DNA of 8,859 bases from Prevotellamassilia sp. (GTDB taxonomy: Bacteria; Bacteroidota; Bacteroidia; Bacteroidales; Bacteroidaceae). Made by a program: the position numbers and the translations under genes. The notes beneath the pieces are model-generated. The model had not been told where the DNA came from. It did not search any database and saw nothing but the letters and a program-made list of their open reading frames with translations. Within the stretch, counting starts at the first letter, position 1. Each line of letters begins with the position of its first letter. Where the stretch lies: contig VSQE01000087.1 in NCBI GenBank assembly GCA_009775705.1, positions 1 to 8,859 on the forward strand, written 5' to 3'. Shown here one piece after another: positions 1-7,219 of the stretch.

Positions 1-1
1 A

Positions 2-214
2 AATGGTATAGGCATCAAAAAGGAGAACCGCAAAAAAGTATTCGACAAATTCTATCGCGTACATACCGGCAACCGCCACGATGTGAAAGGTTTCGGATTG
101 GGACTGGCCTACGTGAAAAGCGTCATAACCAACCTCAGAGGTACCATACATGCCGACAGTGAAATAGGAAAAGGAACAAAATTTATAATAACTTTACCCA
201 CTATTAAATCTTAG
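2..214 (+). CDS. rprX: Sensor histidine kinase, C-terminal fragment (RprX-like)
   Basis: This is the last 70 codons of a membrane sensor histidine kinase; the 5' part lies before the window. The visible part is the end of the HATPase_c (ATP-binding) domain. It opens with the G1 box NGIGI, followed by an F box (VFDKFYRV), the G2 box GFGLGLAYVKSV, and the closing strand GKGTKFIITLPT before a TAG stop. The kinase would autophosphorylate on a histidine upstream of this fragment and pass the phosphate to the regulator encoded only five bases downstream. The pairing and the sequence of the partner match the Bacteroides RprX/RprY system. The name therefore rests mainly on the neighbour, because the sensor domain that would define the stimulus is not visible. 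Confidence 0.85.
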   Translation, partial: NGIGIKKENRKKVFDKFYRVHTGNRHDVKGFGLGLAYVKSVITNLRGTIHADSEIGKGTKFIITLPTIKS

Positions 215-219
215 ACATT

Positions 220-918
220 ATGAATGAAAAAATGAGAATTCTGCTTTGCGAAGACGATGAAAATCTCGGAATGTTGCTGCGTGAGTATTTGCAGGCAAAA
301 GGGTATGACACAGAACTCTGCACCGATGGTGAAGCCGGTTACAAAGCTTTCCTGAAAGACAAGTACGACCTGTGCGTATTTGACGTGATGATGCCTAAGA
401 AAGACGGTTTCAGTCTTGCGAAGGACATACGTCAGAGCAACGAAGAAGTACCCATCATCTTCCTCACTGCCAAAACGCTGAAAGAAGACATCCTGGAAGG
501 ATTCAAAATCGGAGCGGACGATTATCTGACCAAGCCGTTCTCCATGGAAGAATTAACATTCCGTATCGATGCAATCCTGCGCCGTGTGCGAGGTAAGAAA
601 AACAAGGACCGCACCTTCTATAAAATCGGAAGTTTCACTTTCGACACACAAAAGCAAATCCTTGCGCGTGGTGACAAACAGACCAAACTCACTACGAAAG
701 AAAGCGAACTGCTCAGTCTGCTCTGCGCCCACGCCAATGAAATTCTACAACGCGACTTTGCATTAAAAACCATCTGGATTGACGACAATTATTTCAACGC
801 ACGCTCCATGGACGTATACATCACCAAGCTCCGCAAGCATCTGCGCGAAGATGAGAACGTTGAAATCATCAATATCCACGGAAAAGGATACAAGCTCATC
901 ACCCCTGATCTCGAATAA
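220..918 (+). CDS. rprY: Response regulator, OmpR/PhoB family (RprY)
   Basis: This 232-residue DNA-binding response regulator is of normal length for the OmpR/PhoB family. The receiver domain covers about residues 5-122: acidic pocket Glu11-Asp12-Asp13, phosphoacceptor Asp55 in VFDVMMPKKDG, switch Thr83, Tyr102, and Lys105 in the LTKPF motif. The winged-helix output domain covers about 135-230, including LTTKESELLSLL and the recognition-helix segment RSMDVYITKLRKHL. It follows the kinase fragment by five bases, so the two are almost certainly one operon, and a terminator-like hairpin lies just downstream. RprXY is known in Bacteroides fragilis and Porphyromonas as an envelope, sodium and oxidative-stress regulator. 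Membership of the family is certain; the exact symbol rests on remembered similarity and context. Confidence 0.93.
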   Translation: MNEKMRILLCEDDENLGMLLREYLQAKGYDTELCTDGEAGYKAFLKDKYDLCVFDVMMPKKDGFSLAKDIRQSNEEVPIIFLTAKTLKEDILEGFKIGADDYLTKPFSMEELTFRIDAILRRVRGKKNKDRTFYKIGSFTFDTQKQILARGDKQTKLTTKESELLSLLCAHANEILQRDFALKTIWIDDNYFNARSMDVYITKLRKHLREDENVEIINIHGKGYKLITPDLE

Positions 919-940
919 TGATTATTCCTAATATATAGAA

Positions 941-972
941 CAAGAGAGAGTCGCACCACAGGCTCTCTCTTG
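941..972 (+). terminator. Probable intrinsic terminator of rprXY
   Basis: CAAGAGAGAG at 941-950 is perfectly complementary to CTCTCTCTTG at 963-972. In RNA the stem can extend inward by a U-G and a C-G pair, leaving an 8-base loop. It starts 22 bases after the rprY stop. The following sequence (CTTTATATA) has only a short U run, so termination may be imperfect. Confidence 0.7.
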
Positions 973-1097
973 CTTTATATACATATACAACAGGACTCTA
1001 TATTATTACTGTCCGCTGAACTTTTCTTGTGAAATACATTTATGGGAGGGCGGCTAATAGAAACATCCCGATATTTTACACGTTTTCGCAAAAAGCT

Positions 1098-1170
1098 TGT
1101 AAAAACGCTTACAAGCAATGTAAAAACTTTTACAAGGCGTGTAAAAACTTTTACAAGGCATGTAAAAATT
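1098..1170. repeat. 21-bp tandem palindromic repeat array
   Basis: There are three full units of exactly 21 bases (1098-1118, 1119-1139, 1140-1160) and a fourth degenerate unit beginning at 1161. Units 2 and 3 are nearly identical and each begins TGTAAAAACTTTTACA, a palindrome with 7-base arms TGTAAAA/TTTTACA around an AC spacer. Unit 1 carries a shifted palindrome, GCTTGTAA (1095-1102) and TTACAAGC (1109-1116). The 21-base period is about two helical turns, so all half-sites fall on the same DNA face. That would suit an operator for several regulator dimers, but the array could also be a selfish or slippage-generated intergenic repeat. The function is unknown. Confidence 0.8.
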
Positions 1171-1289
1171 ATATTCTCACTTCTTGTGAAAACTTGAAAC
1201 TACGGGTTGTTACTTAACTGTCAAATATTTTATCATATAGAAGCAATAATTCTTTTCCGCCTTTGCCGGACAATAATATTTTTATTTCC

Positions 1290-1297
1290 TACCTTTG
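1290..1297 (+). promoter_or_regulatory. Bacteroidetes -7 promoter element
   Basis: TACCTTTG matches the Bacteroides TAnnTTTG -7 consensus exactly. No TTG stands at the usual 19-21 base distance upstream. The nearest, at 1263-1265, leaves a 24-base gap, so the -33 half is weak or absent. The predicted start point, about 1302-1305, lies only a few bases before ATG 1307. Confidence 0.65.
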
Positions 1298-1306
1298 CAC
1301 CCTGTT

Positions 1307-1837
1307 ATGGAAGAGGACAACAAGAAATATATTTATTCGCGACCGGTATTGGATTTTGTGACGGTCTGCGTAGAGTTCTGCAAACAGCTGGAACAATGTC
1401 GTAGCATGGAACGGTCTGAGTTTATCCGCATCATGCGCGGACTGCTTCCTATGCTCTACCTGAAAGTTTCCATGCTTAAACAAAATATAGAAGGCGCAGA
1501 CAGCTATTGGAACGAAGAGACAGTGACTGAGGAAGACTATAACTATGTCCGTTCAGGAGTCAGTTCCGTAATGAGAGATAAAGATGACTATCTGGACGTG
1601 TTTGTCAAGGATTTCAAATACTCTGACCGTCCGGTCCTACGCACCATAAGCGAAGATCTTGCAGACTTATACCAGGCATTGCGTAATTTCATTGAGCCAT
1701 ATCGCAGCGAATGTGAAGAAGCTACGGAAGTAGCCTTGCAGGAAATAACCGAAACTTTCCGCACCGCATGGGGACAGATTGCTTTAAACGCACTTCGGGC
1801 ATTGCATGATGCGGAATTTGGAGGAGTGGAAAACTGA
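1307..1837 (+). CDS. DUF5063 domain-containing protein
   Basis: This is a 176-residue soluble, acidic, mostly helical protein of the DUF5063 type as found in Bacteroides; its biochemical role is not known. Features I can see are the N-terminal helix SRPVLDFVTVCVEFCKQLE, an acidic central segment (about residues 69-96, including EEDYNYVRSG and DKDDYLDVF), and a C-terminal helix ending NALRALHDAEFG. There is no signal peptide, membrane segment or catalytic motif. I chose ATG 1307 because the upstream TTG at 1295 lies inside the -7 promoter element, and the next ATG would remove the conserved N-terminal helix. Its end overlaps the longest version of the exonuclease frame by 32 bases, so the two are likely translationally coupled. 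Context suggests a job linked to RNA processing, which is inference only. Confidence 0.85.
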   Translation: MEEDNKKYIYSRPVLDFVTVCVEFCKQLEQCRSMERSEFIRIMRGLLPMLYLKVSMLKQNIEGADSYWNEETVTEEDYNYVRSGVSSVMRDKDDYLDVFVKDFKYSDRPVLRTISEDLADLYQALRNFIEPYRSECEEATEVALQEITETFRTAWGQIALNALRALHDAEFGGVEN

Positions 1838-2522
1838 AAGTTTCGAGACGATGGAAAAGAGACATTTATTCATTAAAACCGACAAGACTTTTATCGTATC
1901 CTTACCTCGCTTCACTTTCGACGGGAAAATCGTAGTTGTACAATCCGAACGGGAAACAAGACAGGCCATAGACTATCTCTCCCATTGTGACATTGTGGGG
2001 TTCGATACTGAAACCCGTCCTTCTTTCCAGAAAGGAGTAGTCCACAAGGTTGCATTGCTTCAGATTTCGACAGAAAATATCTGTTTTCTATTTCGCCTTT
2101 GTATGACGGGACTGATGCCGGAAGTCATCCGGTTTCTGTCTGACAAAAGCATCGTAAAAGTGGGACTTTCCTTGAGTGACGATTTCATGATGCTGAGAAA
2201 ACGAGCAGCCTTCACACCAGAAGGTTTCATCGATCTTCAGACCTATGTAAAAGAAATGGGAATAGAGGACCTGAGTTTGCAAAAACTTTATGCCAACTTG
2301 TTTCATCAACGTATATCAAAAAGAGCACAATTAAGAAATTGGGAGGCAGATGTCCTGGACGACGCACAAAAACTCTATGCCGCTACTGACGCATACGCCT
2401 GTCTGAAACTCTATAAGGAACTTCAGGAATTACGAAACACCGGAGCATACGTGCTGGAACAGCAGATCATCACTACTGCCGCAACCAGTCCATCACAGTC
2501 CGACATGAATATTCAGCAATAA
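1806..2522 (+). CDS. 3'-5' exonuclease, DEDD family (RNase D/WRN-like)
   Basis: This protein of up to 238 residues has a DnaQ-like 3'-5' exonuclease fold covering about residues 45-210. The DEDD metal ligands are visible: Asp67 and Glu69 in GFDTETRPSF (motif I), Asp125 or Asp126 in VGLSLSDDF (motif II), and Tyr191 with Asp195 in YAATDAYACLKLY (motif III, DEDDy type). It lacks an HRDC domain, so it resembles the stand-alone WRN-exonuclease-like proteins more than full-length RNase D. The substrate, RNA or DNA, cannot be told from sequence; lying between DUF5063 and an rRNA methyltransferase favours RNA processing. The start is uncertain. ATG 1806 or 1809 overlaps the upstream gene, whereas ATG 1851 lies 13 bases after that gene's stop and would give 223 residues. 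The exonuclease core is intact in all cases. Confidence 0.9.
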   Translation: MMRNLEEWKTESFETMEKRHLFIKTDKTFIVSLPRFTFDGKIVVVQSERETRQAIDYLSHCDIVGFDTETRPSFQKGVVHKVALLQISTENICFLFRLCMTGLMPEVIRFLSDKSIVKVGLSLSDDFMMLRKRAAFTPEGFIDLQTYVKEMGIEDLSLQKLYANLFHQRISKRAQLRNWEADVLDDAQKLYAATDAYACLKLYKELQELRNTGAYVLEQQIITTAATSPSQSDMNIQQ

Positions 2523-2534
2523 AAATTAGATGGA

Positions 2535-3710
2535 ATGAATACAATATATCTTCGTAAAGGAAAATCCGAGAGTCTTAAACGTTTTCATCCATGGATATTT
2601 TCCGGTGCCATTGCCCACGCTGATGCAGGCATCAAGGAAGGAGAAATCGTAAGGGTTGTGAACGATAAGAATGAATTTATGGCCTTAGGTCATTATCAGA
2701 TCGGCTCTATTGCCGTAAGAGTATTGTCGTTCGAAGAGCGAGATATAAACCACAGTTTCTGGGAAGAACGCCTTTCGGAAGCCTTCGATATGAGAAAAAA
2801 ACTGGGGCTTGTCAATGCCAACAATAACACCTATCGTCTGGTACATGGAGAAGGAGACCGGCTTCCAGGTCTGGTGATTGATATTTATGGAGAGACGGCC
2901 GTCATGCAAGCACATTCGGTCGGCATGCACGAATGTCGGGAAGTCATCGCCGAAGCCTTATTGAACATAAGCGCCGGCACCATCCGCAATATCTATTATA
3001 AATCGGAAACCACATTACCCTACAAAGCCGGAATCAGGGATGGCAACGGATTCCTCAGAGGCGGGAATCCCGACAACATCGCTCAGGAATATGGATTGAT
3101 ATTTCATATCGACTGGTTGCACGGACAGAAGACGGGCTTTTTTATCGACCAACGGGAAAACCGCCGCCTGCTCGAACAATACGCAAAAGACCGTAGCGTG
3201 CTCAATATGTTCTGCTACACGGGCGGTTTTTCGGTTTATGCCTTACGCGGAAATGCCCGTCTTGTTCATTCTGTGGACAGCAGTGCCAAAGCCATTGCTC
3301 TGACTTGTGACAATGTGGCCCAGAATTTCCCTGATGACAGCAGACATAAGGCCTATACGGAAGACGCCTTTAAATACTTGGAACATGCCAGCTGCGAATA
3401 TGACCTCATCGTATTGGACCCACCGGCGTTTGCCAAGCATAAGGATTCGCTCAGAAATGCCCTGAAAGGATATACGCGCCTCAATGCCATTGCTTTTGAT
3501 AAAATAAAAAAAGGAGGAATCCTCTTTACATTCAGCTGTTCGCAAGCAGTCAACAAGGACCAGTTCCGTCTGGCTGTTTTTACTGCAGCAGCCAAAAGTG
3601 GTCGGCATGTCAGGATTCTGCACCAGTTGCATCAGCCAGCAGATCATCCCGTAAATATTTACCACCCGGAAGGAGAATATCTGAAAGGCCTTGTCCTATA
3701 TGTAGAGTAA
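2535..3710 (+). CDS. rlmI: Class I SAM-dependent rRNA methyltransferase, RlmI type
   Basis: This 391-residue protein is close to the 396 of Escherichia coli RlmI, which makes m5C1962 in 23S rRNA. It has an N-terminal PUA RNA-binding domain (about 2-75, opening with LRKGKSESLKRFHPWIFSGAI), a central linker domain, and a C-terminal Rossmann methyltransferase. Hallmarks include GQKTGFFIDQRENR (197-210), the SAM-binding motif LNMFCYTGGFS (223-233), motif IV LDPPAFAKHK (294-303), and FTFSCSQAV (331-339), where Cys335 is the likely catalytic cysteine. The protein ends with the typical HPEGEYLKGLVLYVE. It begins 12 bases after the exonuclease stop and so shares its operon. The exact target base is assigned by family; the related RlmK domain of RlmKL is the main alternative, but the PUA domain favours RlmI. 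Confidence 0.92.
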   Translation: MNTIYLRKGKSESLKRFHPWIFSGAIAHADAGIKEGEIVRVVNDKNEFMALGHYQIGSIAVRVLSFEERDINHSFWEERLSEAFDMRKKLGLVNANNNTYRLVHGEGDRLPGLVIDIYGETAVMQAHSVGMHECREVIAEALLNISAGTIRNIYYKSETTLPYKAGIRDGNGFLRGGNPDNIAQEYGLIFHIDWLHGQKTGFFIDQRENRRLLEQYAKDRSVLNMFCYTGGFSVYALRGNARLVHSVDSSAKAIALTCDNVAQNFPDDSRHKAYTEDAFKYLEHASCEYDLIVLDPPAFAKHKDSLRNALKGYTRLNAIAFDKIKKGGILFTFSCSQAVNKDQFRLAVFTAAAKSGRHVRILHQLHQPADHPVNIYHPEGEYLKGLVLYVE

Positions 3711-3747
3711 ACCAACTTTTATCCTGAACTCACGTATTATATTTTGA

Positions 3748-4930
3748 TATTCCCGCATAAACTCCCAAACATACCTGACTCCCAAACCGCGCTACAACAT
3801 TCTGGACGGGTTACGCGGCATAGCCGCCTTGCTGGTAGTGTGTTACCACTTGCTTGAAACTTATTTTCACAGCAGTCCCGCCCAACCTCTCAACCACGGC
3901 TATTTGGCCGTCGACTTTTTCTTCGCTCTTTCGGGCTTCGTCATTGGCTATGCTTACGATGACCGCTGACACAAGATGTCTGTGTGGAATTTTGCCAAAC
4001 GCCGTCTCATCCGCCTGCACCCCCATGTTGATTCTGGGAACCTCTCTGGGTACACTGCTTTTCTATTTTGGCATGTGCACCTCGTTCCCTCTTATCAGCG
4101 AAACTCCTTGGTATACGTTGCTGCTGGCCATGTTCTGGTGTTTCACCATCATCCCCATGCCCGCTTCGATGGACATTCGGGGCTGGGCCGAAACCAATCC
4201 GCTCAACGGTCCCGTTTGGTCATTGCAATGGGAATATTTCGCAAACTTTCTATATGTACTTGTTTTCCGCCATCTGCCCAAATGGGCGTTGGCAGTGTGC
4301 GTGATGTTCTTCGCCGCCATGACAATAACGCTTTGCCTCAACATCGACTTACTCGGTGTACTGGACCAACGCGCTTATGCCTCGTACACCGTCATCGGCG
4401 GCTGGTGCCTCTCACCCGACCAGTTGCAAATAGGCCTTACGCGCCTGCTCTATCCCTTCTTCAGTGGCTTACTCCTGTCACGTATGGGTTGCAGCATTAA
4501 AGTGCGCGGCGGTTTTTGGTGGTGTGCGCTAGCCCTTGTGACATGCCTATCCATGCCTTGGATGGGCTTAGGCCCCGAAGGGTCCGCACGCTGGACAAAC
4601 GGACTTTACGAGGCTGCATGTATACTCCTCTTCTTTCCGCTTATCATCAGCATGGGTGCAGGCAGCAGCCTACCGGGTGCAAAATCACAAGCTCTCAACA
4701 AGTTTTTGGGAGACATATCCTACCCGCTCTACATCACACACTTTCCTTTTGTATGTATGCAGATAGCATGGGCCGAACACCATCAGGATGCCCCGCTCAG
4801 CACACACATGGCTATGGGCGTGTCCATCGTGATACTGTCCGTACTCACCGCCTACGCAGCGCACCGTCTGTACGACTTACCTGTGCGTGAGTGGCTCAAA
4901 CAGAAGCTATTCCGCGCCAAAGTCAGCTAA
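3748..4930 (+). pseudogene. Acyltransferase 3 family membrane protein, degraded
   Basis: These are the remains of an approximately 390-codon integral-membrane O-acyltransferase (Acyl_transf_3, the family of OatA, NodX and WecH). Such proteins acylate sugars in surface polysaccharide or peptidoglycan. The first part reads RYNILDGLRGIAALLVVCYH, with the family histidine, then a second membrane helix (VDFFFALSGFVIGYAYDD). It meets TGA at 3967-3969, probably a former TGG Trp codon. Reading on gives KRRLIRLHP, the family R-x-x-R motif, until a run of five C at 4020-4024, where the frame shifts by one. The second frame continues without a stop to TAA 4930, through WSLQWEY and GDISYPLYITHF, with several more hydrophobic helices. 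No ATG, GTG or TTG opens the first frame between the stop at 3745 and the conserved core. It is therefore very likely inactive unless the base calls are wrong. Confidence 0.88.
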
Positions 4931-5175
4931 TGAAAGCGCTCTCAGTGTAACCGTAAATGACCAAAAAGGCACACCTTTCGAACAAAATACCATTCATCGC
5001 AAAGTACGGAAACCGGCACGATTGCCAATTCGGTACCTCTATTTTATCCATCCTTTCAAACAGCCTAAGACTAAGGAAGTTATAAAATTTATCTATAATT
5101 ATTGCGAGAATTTTGTCAATCAGACTATTCTTTGTATTTTTGTACAAAATTTTAGAAATTGATAGTAGCACTGAC
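4931..5175. other. Intergenic region upstream of tkt
   Basis: This is 245 bases without a credible gene. A small hairpin (AAAGG 4965-4969, loop CACA, CCTTT 4974-4978) might weakly end transcription from upstream. The 3' part is very AT-rich and carries the tkt promoter. Open frames here are extensions or shadows of the neighbours. Confidence 0.5.
5113..5142 (+). promoter_or_regulatory. tkt-rpiB promoter (-33/-7)
   Basis: This is the best promoter match in the window. TTG at 5113-5115 (within TTTTG) serves as -33, and TATTTTTG at 5135-5142 matches the TAnnTTTG -7 consensus exactly. The 19-base gap is the normal Bacteroides spacing. Transcription would begin near 5147-5150, giving a leader of about 28 bases before ATG 5176. 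Confidence 0.8.
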
Positions 5176-7197
5176 ATGGAACACTCTGCAAAATTAATGA
5201 ATCTGGCAGCGGACAATATCCGAATCCTCGCCGTATCTATGGTAGAAAAAGCCAAATCCGGACACCCTGGAGGAGCTATGGGAGGAGCCGATTTCATCAA
5301 TGTCCTATATTCCGAATTTCTGACATTTGACCCTGACAGACCTAATTGGGAGTGTCGTGACCGTTTCTTTCTGGATCCGGGACACATGTCACCGATGCTA
5401 TATTCCCAATTGGCTCTTATCGGTCGCTTTACATTGGACGAATTAAAGGAATTCCGCCAATGGAAATCACCGACACCCGGACATCCTGAAGTAAATTTTA
5501 CAAGAGGAATAGAAAACACGTCCGGTCCACTCGGACAAGGACATACCTATGCTGTAGGTGCCGCCATTGCGGCAAAAGCCTTATATGCACGCACAGGAAA
5601 CGAAGGGTTCAACCGTGAACGAATTTATGCATATATCTCAGACGGAGGTATTCAGGAAGAAATTTCTCAAGGAGCAGGCCGTATTGCCGGACATCTGGGG
5701 TTGAATAATCTTATCATGTTCTTCGATGCCAACGAAATACAGCTCTCCACAGAAACAGCTACCGTTATCTCTGAAGACACGGCAATGAAATATAGGGCTT
5801 GGAACTGGAATGTCATCGAGATTGACGGCAACGATTGCATACAGATCAGAGAAGCACTGAAAGCAGCCAATAAAGAAGAAAACCGTCCCACCCTCATCAT
5901 CGGACACTGCCTGATGGGAAAAGGAGCGCGAAAAGCAGACGGAAGCAGTTATGAACGCGATTGCAAGACACATGGCGCACCATTAGGAGGCGAGGCCTAC
6001 GTCAATACCGTAAAAAATCTGGGAGGAAATCCCGACGCTCCTTTCATCATCCGTGAAGAAATTGCCGAGATGTATAACGCCCGCCTGAATGAACTTCGCT
6101 CAATTGTGGCCGAACGTCACTCCGAAGAAAAAGACTGGGCCGAAAAAAATCCTGAAAAAGCCGCATTGCAAGCAGACTGGTTTGCCAACCGCCTGCCCGA
6201 ATTGCCGTGGGATTCCATCTGCCAAAAGAATGATTCTCCCACACGCAACGGGTCGTCCGCTTGCCTGGCAATGTTGTCGGAGTTCGTTCCCAATATGATT
6301 GTAAGTTCTGCGGATTTATGTAATTCCGATAAAACCGATGGTTTCCTTACTCATACAACAGAAATCAGCCGCACCAATTTTTCCGGAGGATTTTTACAAG
6401 CCGGCGTATCGGAACTTACGATGGCTTGCGTTTGCATCGGCATGACACTGCACGGCGGAATCATCACGGCAATGGGAACTTTCTTTGTCTTTTCAGACTA
6501 CATGAAGCCGGCTATCCGCATGGCCGCACTGATGGAATTGCCCGTCAAGTTTGTATGGACCCACGATGCTTTCCGTGTAGGAGAAGACGGACCAACTCAC
6601 GAACCCGTAGAACAGGAGGCACAAATCCGTCTCATGGAAAAACTGAAAAACCATAGCGGAGAAGATAGTGTACGCGTGTTCCGCCCTTGCGATGTTCACG
6701 CCACTACTCAGTGCTGGCGCCTGGCCATGGAAAACATGAAAACACCGACTGCATTGATTTTCAGCCGTCAGAATGTAAAGGACCTTCCGGCAAGCACAGA
6801 TTACACACAAGTAAGTAAAGGTGCTTACGAAGTGGTTTCTGAAGAGAATCCGGACGTGATACTGGTAGCTTCCGGTTCTGAGGTAAGTACACTCGGACAA
6901 ACGGCAGAACTGCTGGAAAAAGACGGCATCAAGGCCCGCGTGGTCAGCTGTCCAAGCGAAGGATTGTTCCGTCGTCAAAGCAAAGAGTACCAAGAAAAAT
7001 TATTGCCGAATGGCGCTAAGATTTTCGGTCTCACAGCCGGACTGCCTGTAACTTTTGAAGGATTAGTCGGAGGAAACGGCAAGGTCTATGGATTAAGCCA
7101 CTTTGGATATTCTGCCCCTTATAAAGTCTTGGATGAAAAACTCGGATATACTCCTGAGAATATATACAATGAAGTGAAAAAATTCTTGAACGAATAA
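5176..7197 (+). CDS. tkt: Transketolase
   Basis: This 673-residue cytoplasmic, thiamine-diphosphate-dependent enzyme of the non-oxidative pentose phosphate pathway moves two-carbon ketol units between sugar phosphates. Full family length and order are present. The N-terminal ThDP/Mg domain has KSGHPGGAMGGADF (27-40), GPLGQGH (117-123) and the metal motif Asp156...Asn186 (SDGGIQEE to FFDANEI). The pyrimidine-binding domain has the activating Glu413 (GVSELTM), GEDGPTHEPVE (469-479, His475) and substrate-binding Arg531. A C-terminal domain starts near 545. The ThDP motif reads SDGG where GDG is commoner, a variant I associate with Bacteroides enzymes. ATG 5176 is chosen because frame-extending codons upstream (TTG 5113) are the -33 promoter element itself. 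It is followed after 22 bases by rpiB, a pathway partner. Confidence 0.97.
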   Translation: MEHSAKLMNLAADNIRILAVSMVEKAKSGHPGGAMGGADFINVLYSEFLTFDPDRPNWECRDRFFLDPGHMSPMLYSQLALIGRFTLDELKEFRQWKSPTPGHPEVNFTRGIENTSGPLGQGHTYAVGAAIAAKALYARTGNEGFNRERIYAYISDGGIQEEISQGAGRIAGHLGLNNLIMFFDANEIQLSTETATVISEDTAMKYRAWNWNVIEIDGNDCIQIREALKAANKEENRPTLIIGHCLMGKGARKADGSSYERDCKTHGAPLGGEAYVNTVKNLGGNPDAPFIIREEIAEMYNARLNELRSIVAERHSEEKDWAEKNPEKAALQADWFANRLPELPWDSICQKNDSPTRNGSSACLAMLSEFVPNMIVSSADLCNSDKTDGFLTHTTEISRTNFSGGFLQAGVSELTMACVCIGMTLHGGIITAMGTFFVFSDYMKPAIRMAALMELPVKFVWTHDAFRVGEDGPTHEPVEQEAQIRLMEKLKNHSGEDSVRVFRPCDVHATTQCWRLAMENMKTPTALIFSRQNVKDLPASTDYTQVSKGAYEVVSEENPDVILVASGSEVSTLGQTAELLEKDGIKARVVSCPSEGLFRRQSKEYQEKLLPNGAKIFGLTAGLPVTFEGLVGGNGKVYGLSHFGYSAPYKVLDEKLGYTPENIYNEVKKFLNE

Positions 7198-7219
7198 CCA
7201 TAAAATTTTCATTCAGACT

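Larger units (their letters stand above)
973..1306. other. Gene-free region with repeat array and promoter
   Basis: This 334-base AT-rich stretch separates rprY from the DUF5063 gene. It holds the 21-bp tandem array described separately (1098-1170). An 11-base direct repeat, TTCTTGTGAAA, brackets the array at 1024-1034 and 1181-1191. A -7 promoter element lies at 1290-1297. A 62-codon open frame starting at GTG 1029 runs through the array, but its sequence is mostly the repeat read as Lys-Asn-Phe-Tyr-Lys-Ala-Cys. It has no ribosome-binding context and I do not treat it as a gene. I see no RNA gene and no convincing minus-strand gene here. Confidence 0.6.

Noticed and set aside
1098..1170. CRISPR-like array
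   Set aside because: The units are directly abutting, with no unique spacers between them and no cas genes nearby; this is a plain tandem repeat.
1295..1306. Start of the DUF5063 protein at TTG 1295
   Set aside because: This TTG is part of the -7 element, so it lies upstream of the predicted transcript start.
3854..4024. N-terminal part of the long frame beginning at ATG 3854 as a real acyltransferase start
   Set aside because: The conserved acyltransferase sequence in this stretch is in a different frame (RYNILDGLRG onward); the 3854 frame becomes homologous only after the C-run at 4020-4024.
4998..5014. Minus-strand promoter-like TACTTTGC near 5000
   Set aside because: The spacing within the -7 motif is one base short, and no minus-strand gene lies downstream of it.
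5113..5175. N-terminal extension of transketolase from TTG 5113
   Set aside because: The extension lies on the -33 and -7 promoter elements and encodes a non-family hydrophobic stretch; the conserved N-terminus begins at ATG 5176.
4923..5519. 198-codon minus-strand open frame overlapping the tkt start
   Set aside because: It is antisense to conserved transketolase sequence and the tkt promoter, and it shows no recognisable domain.
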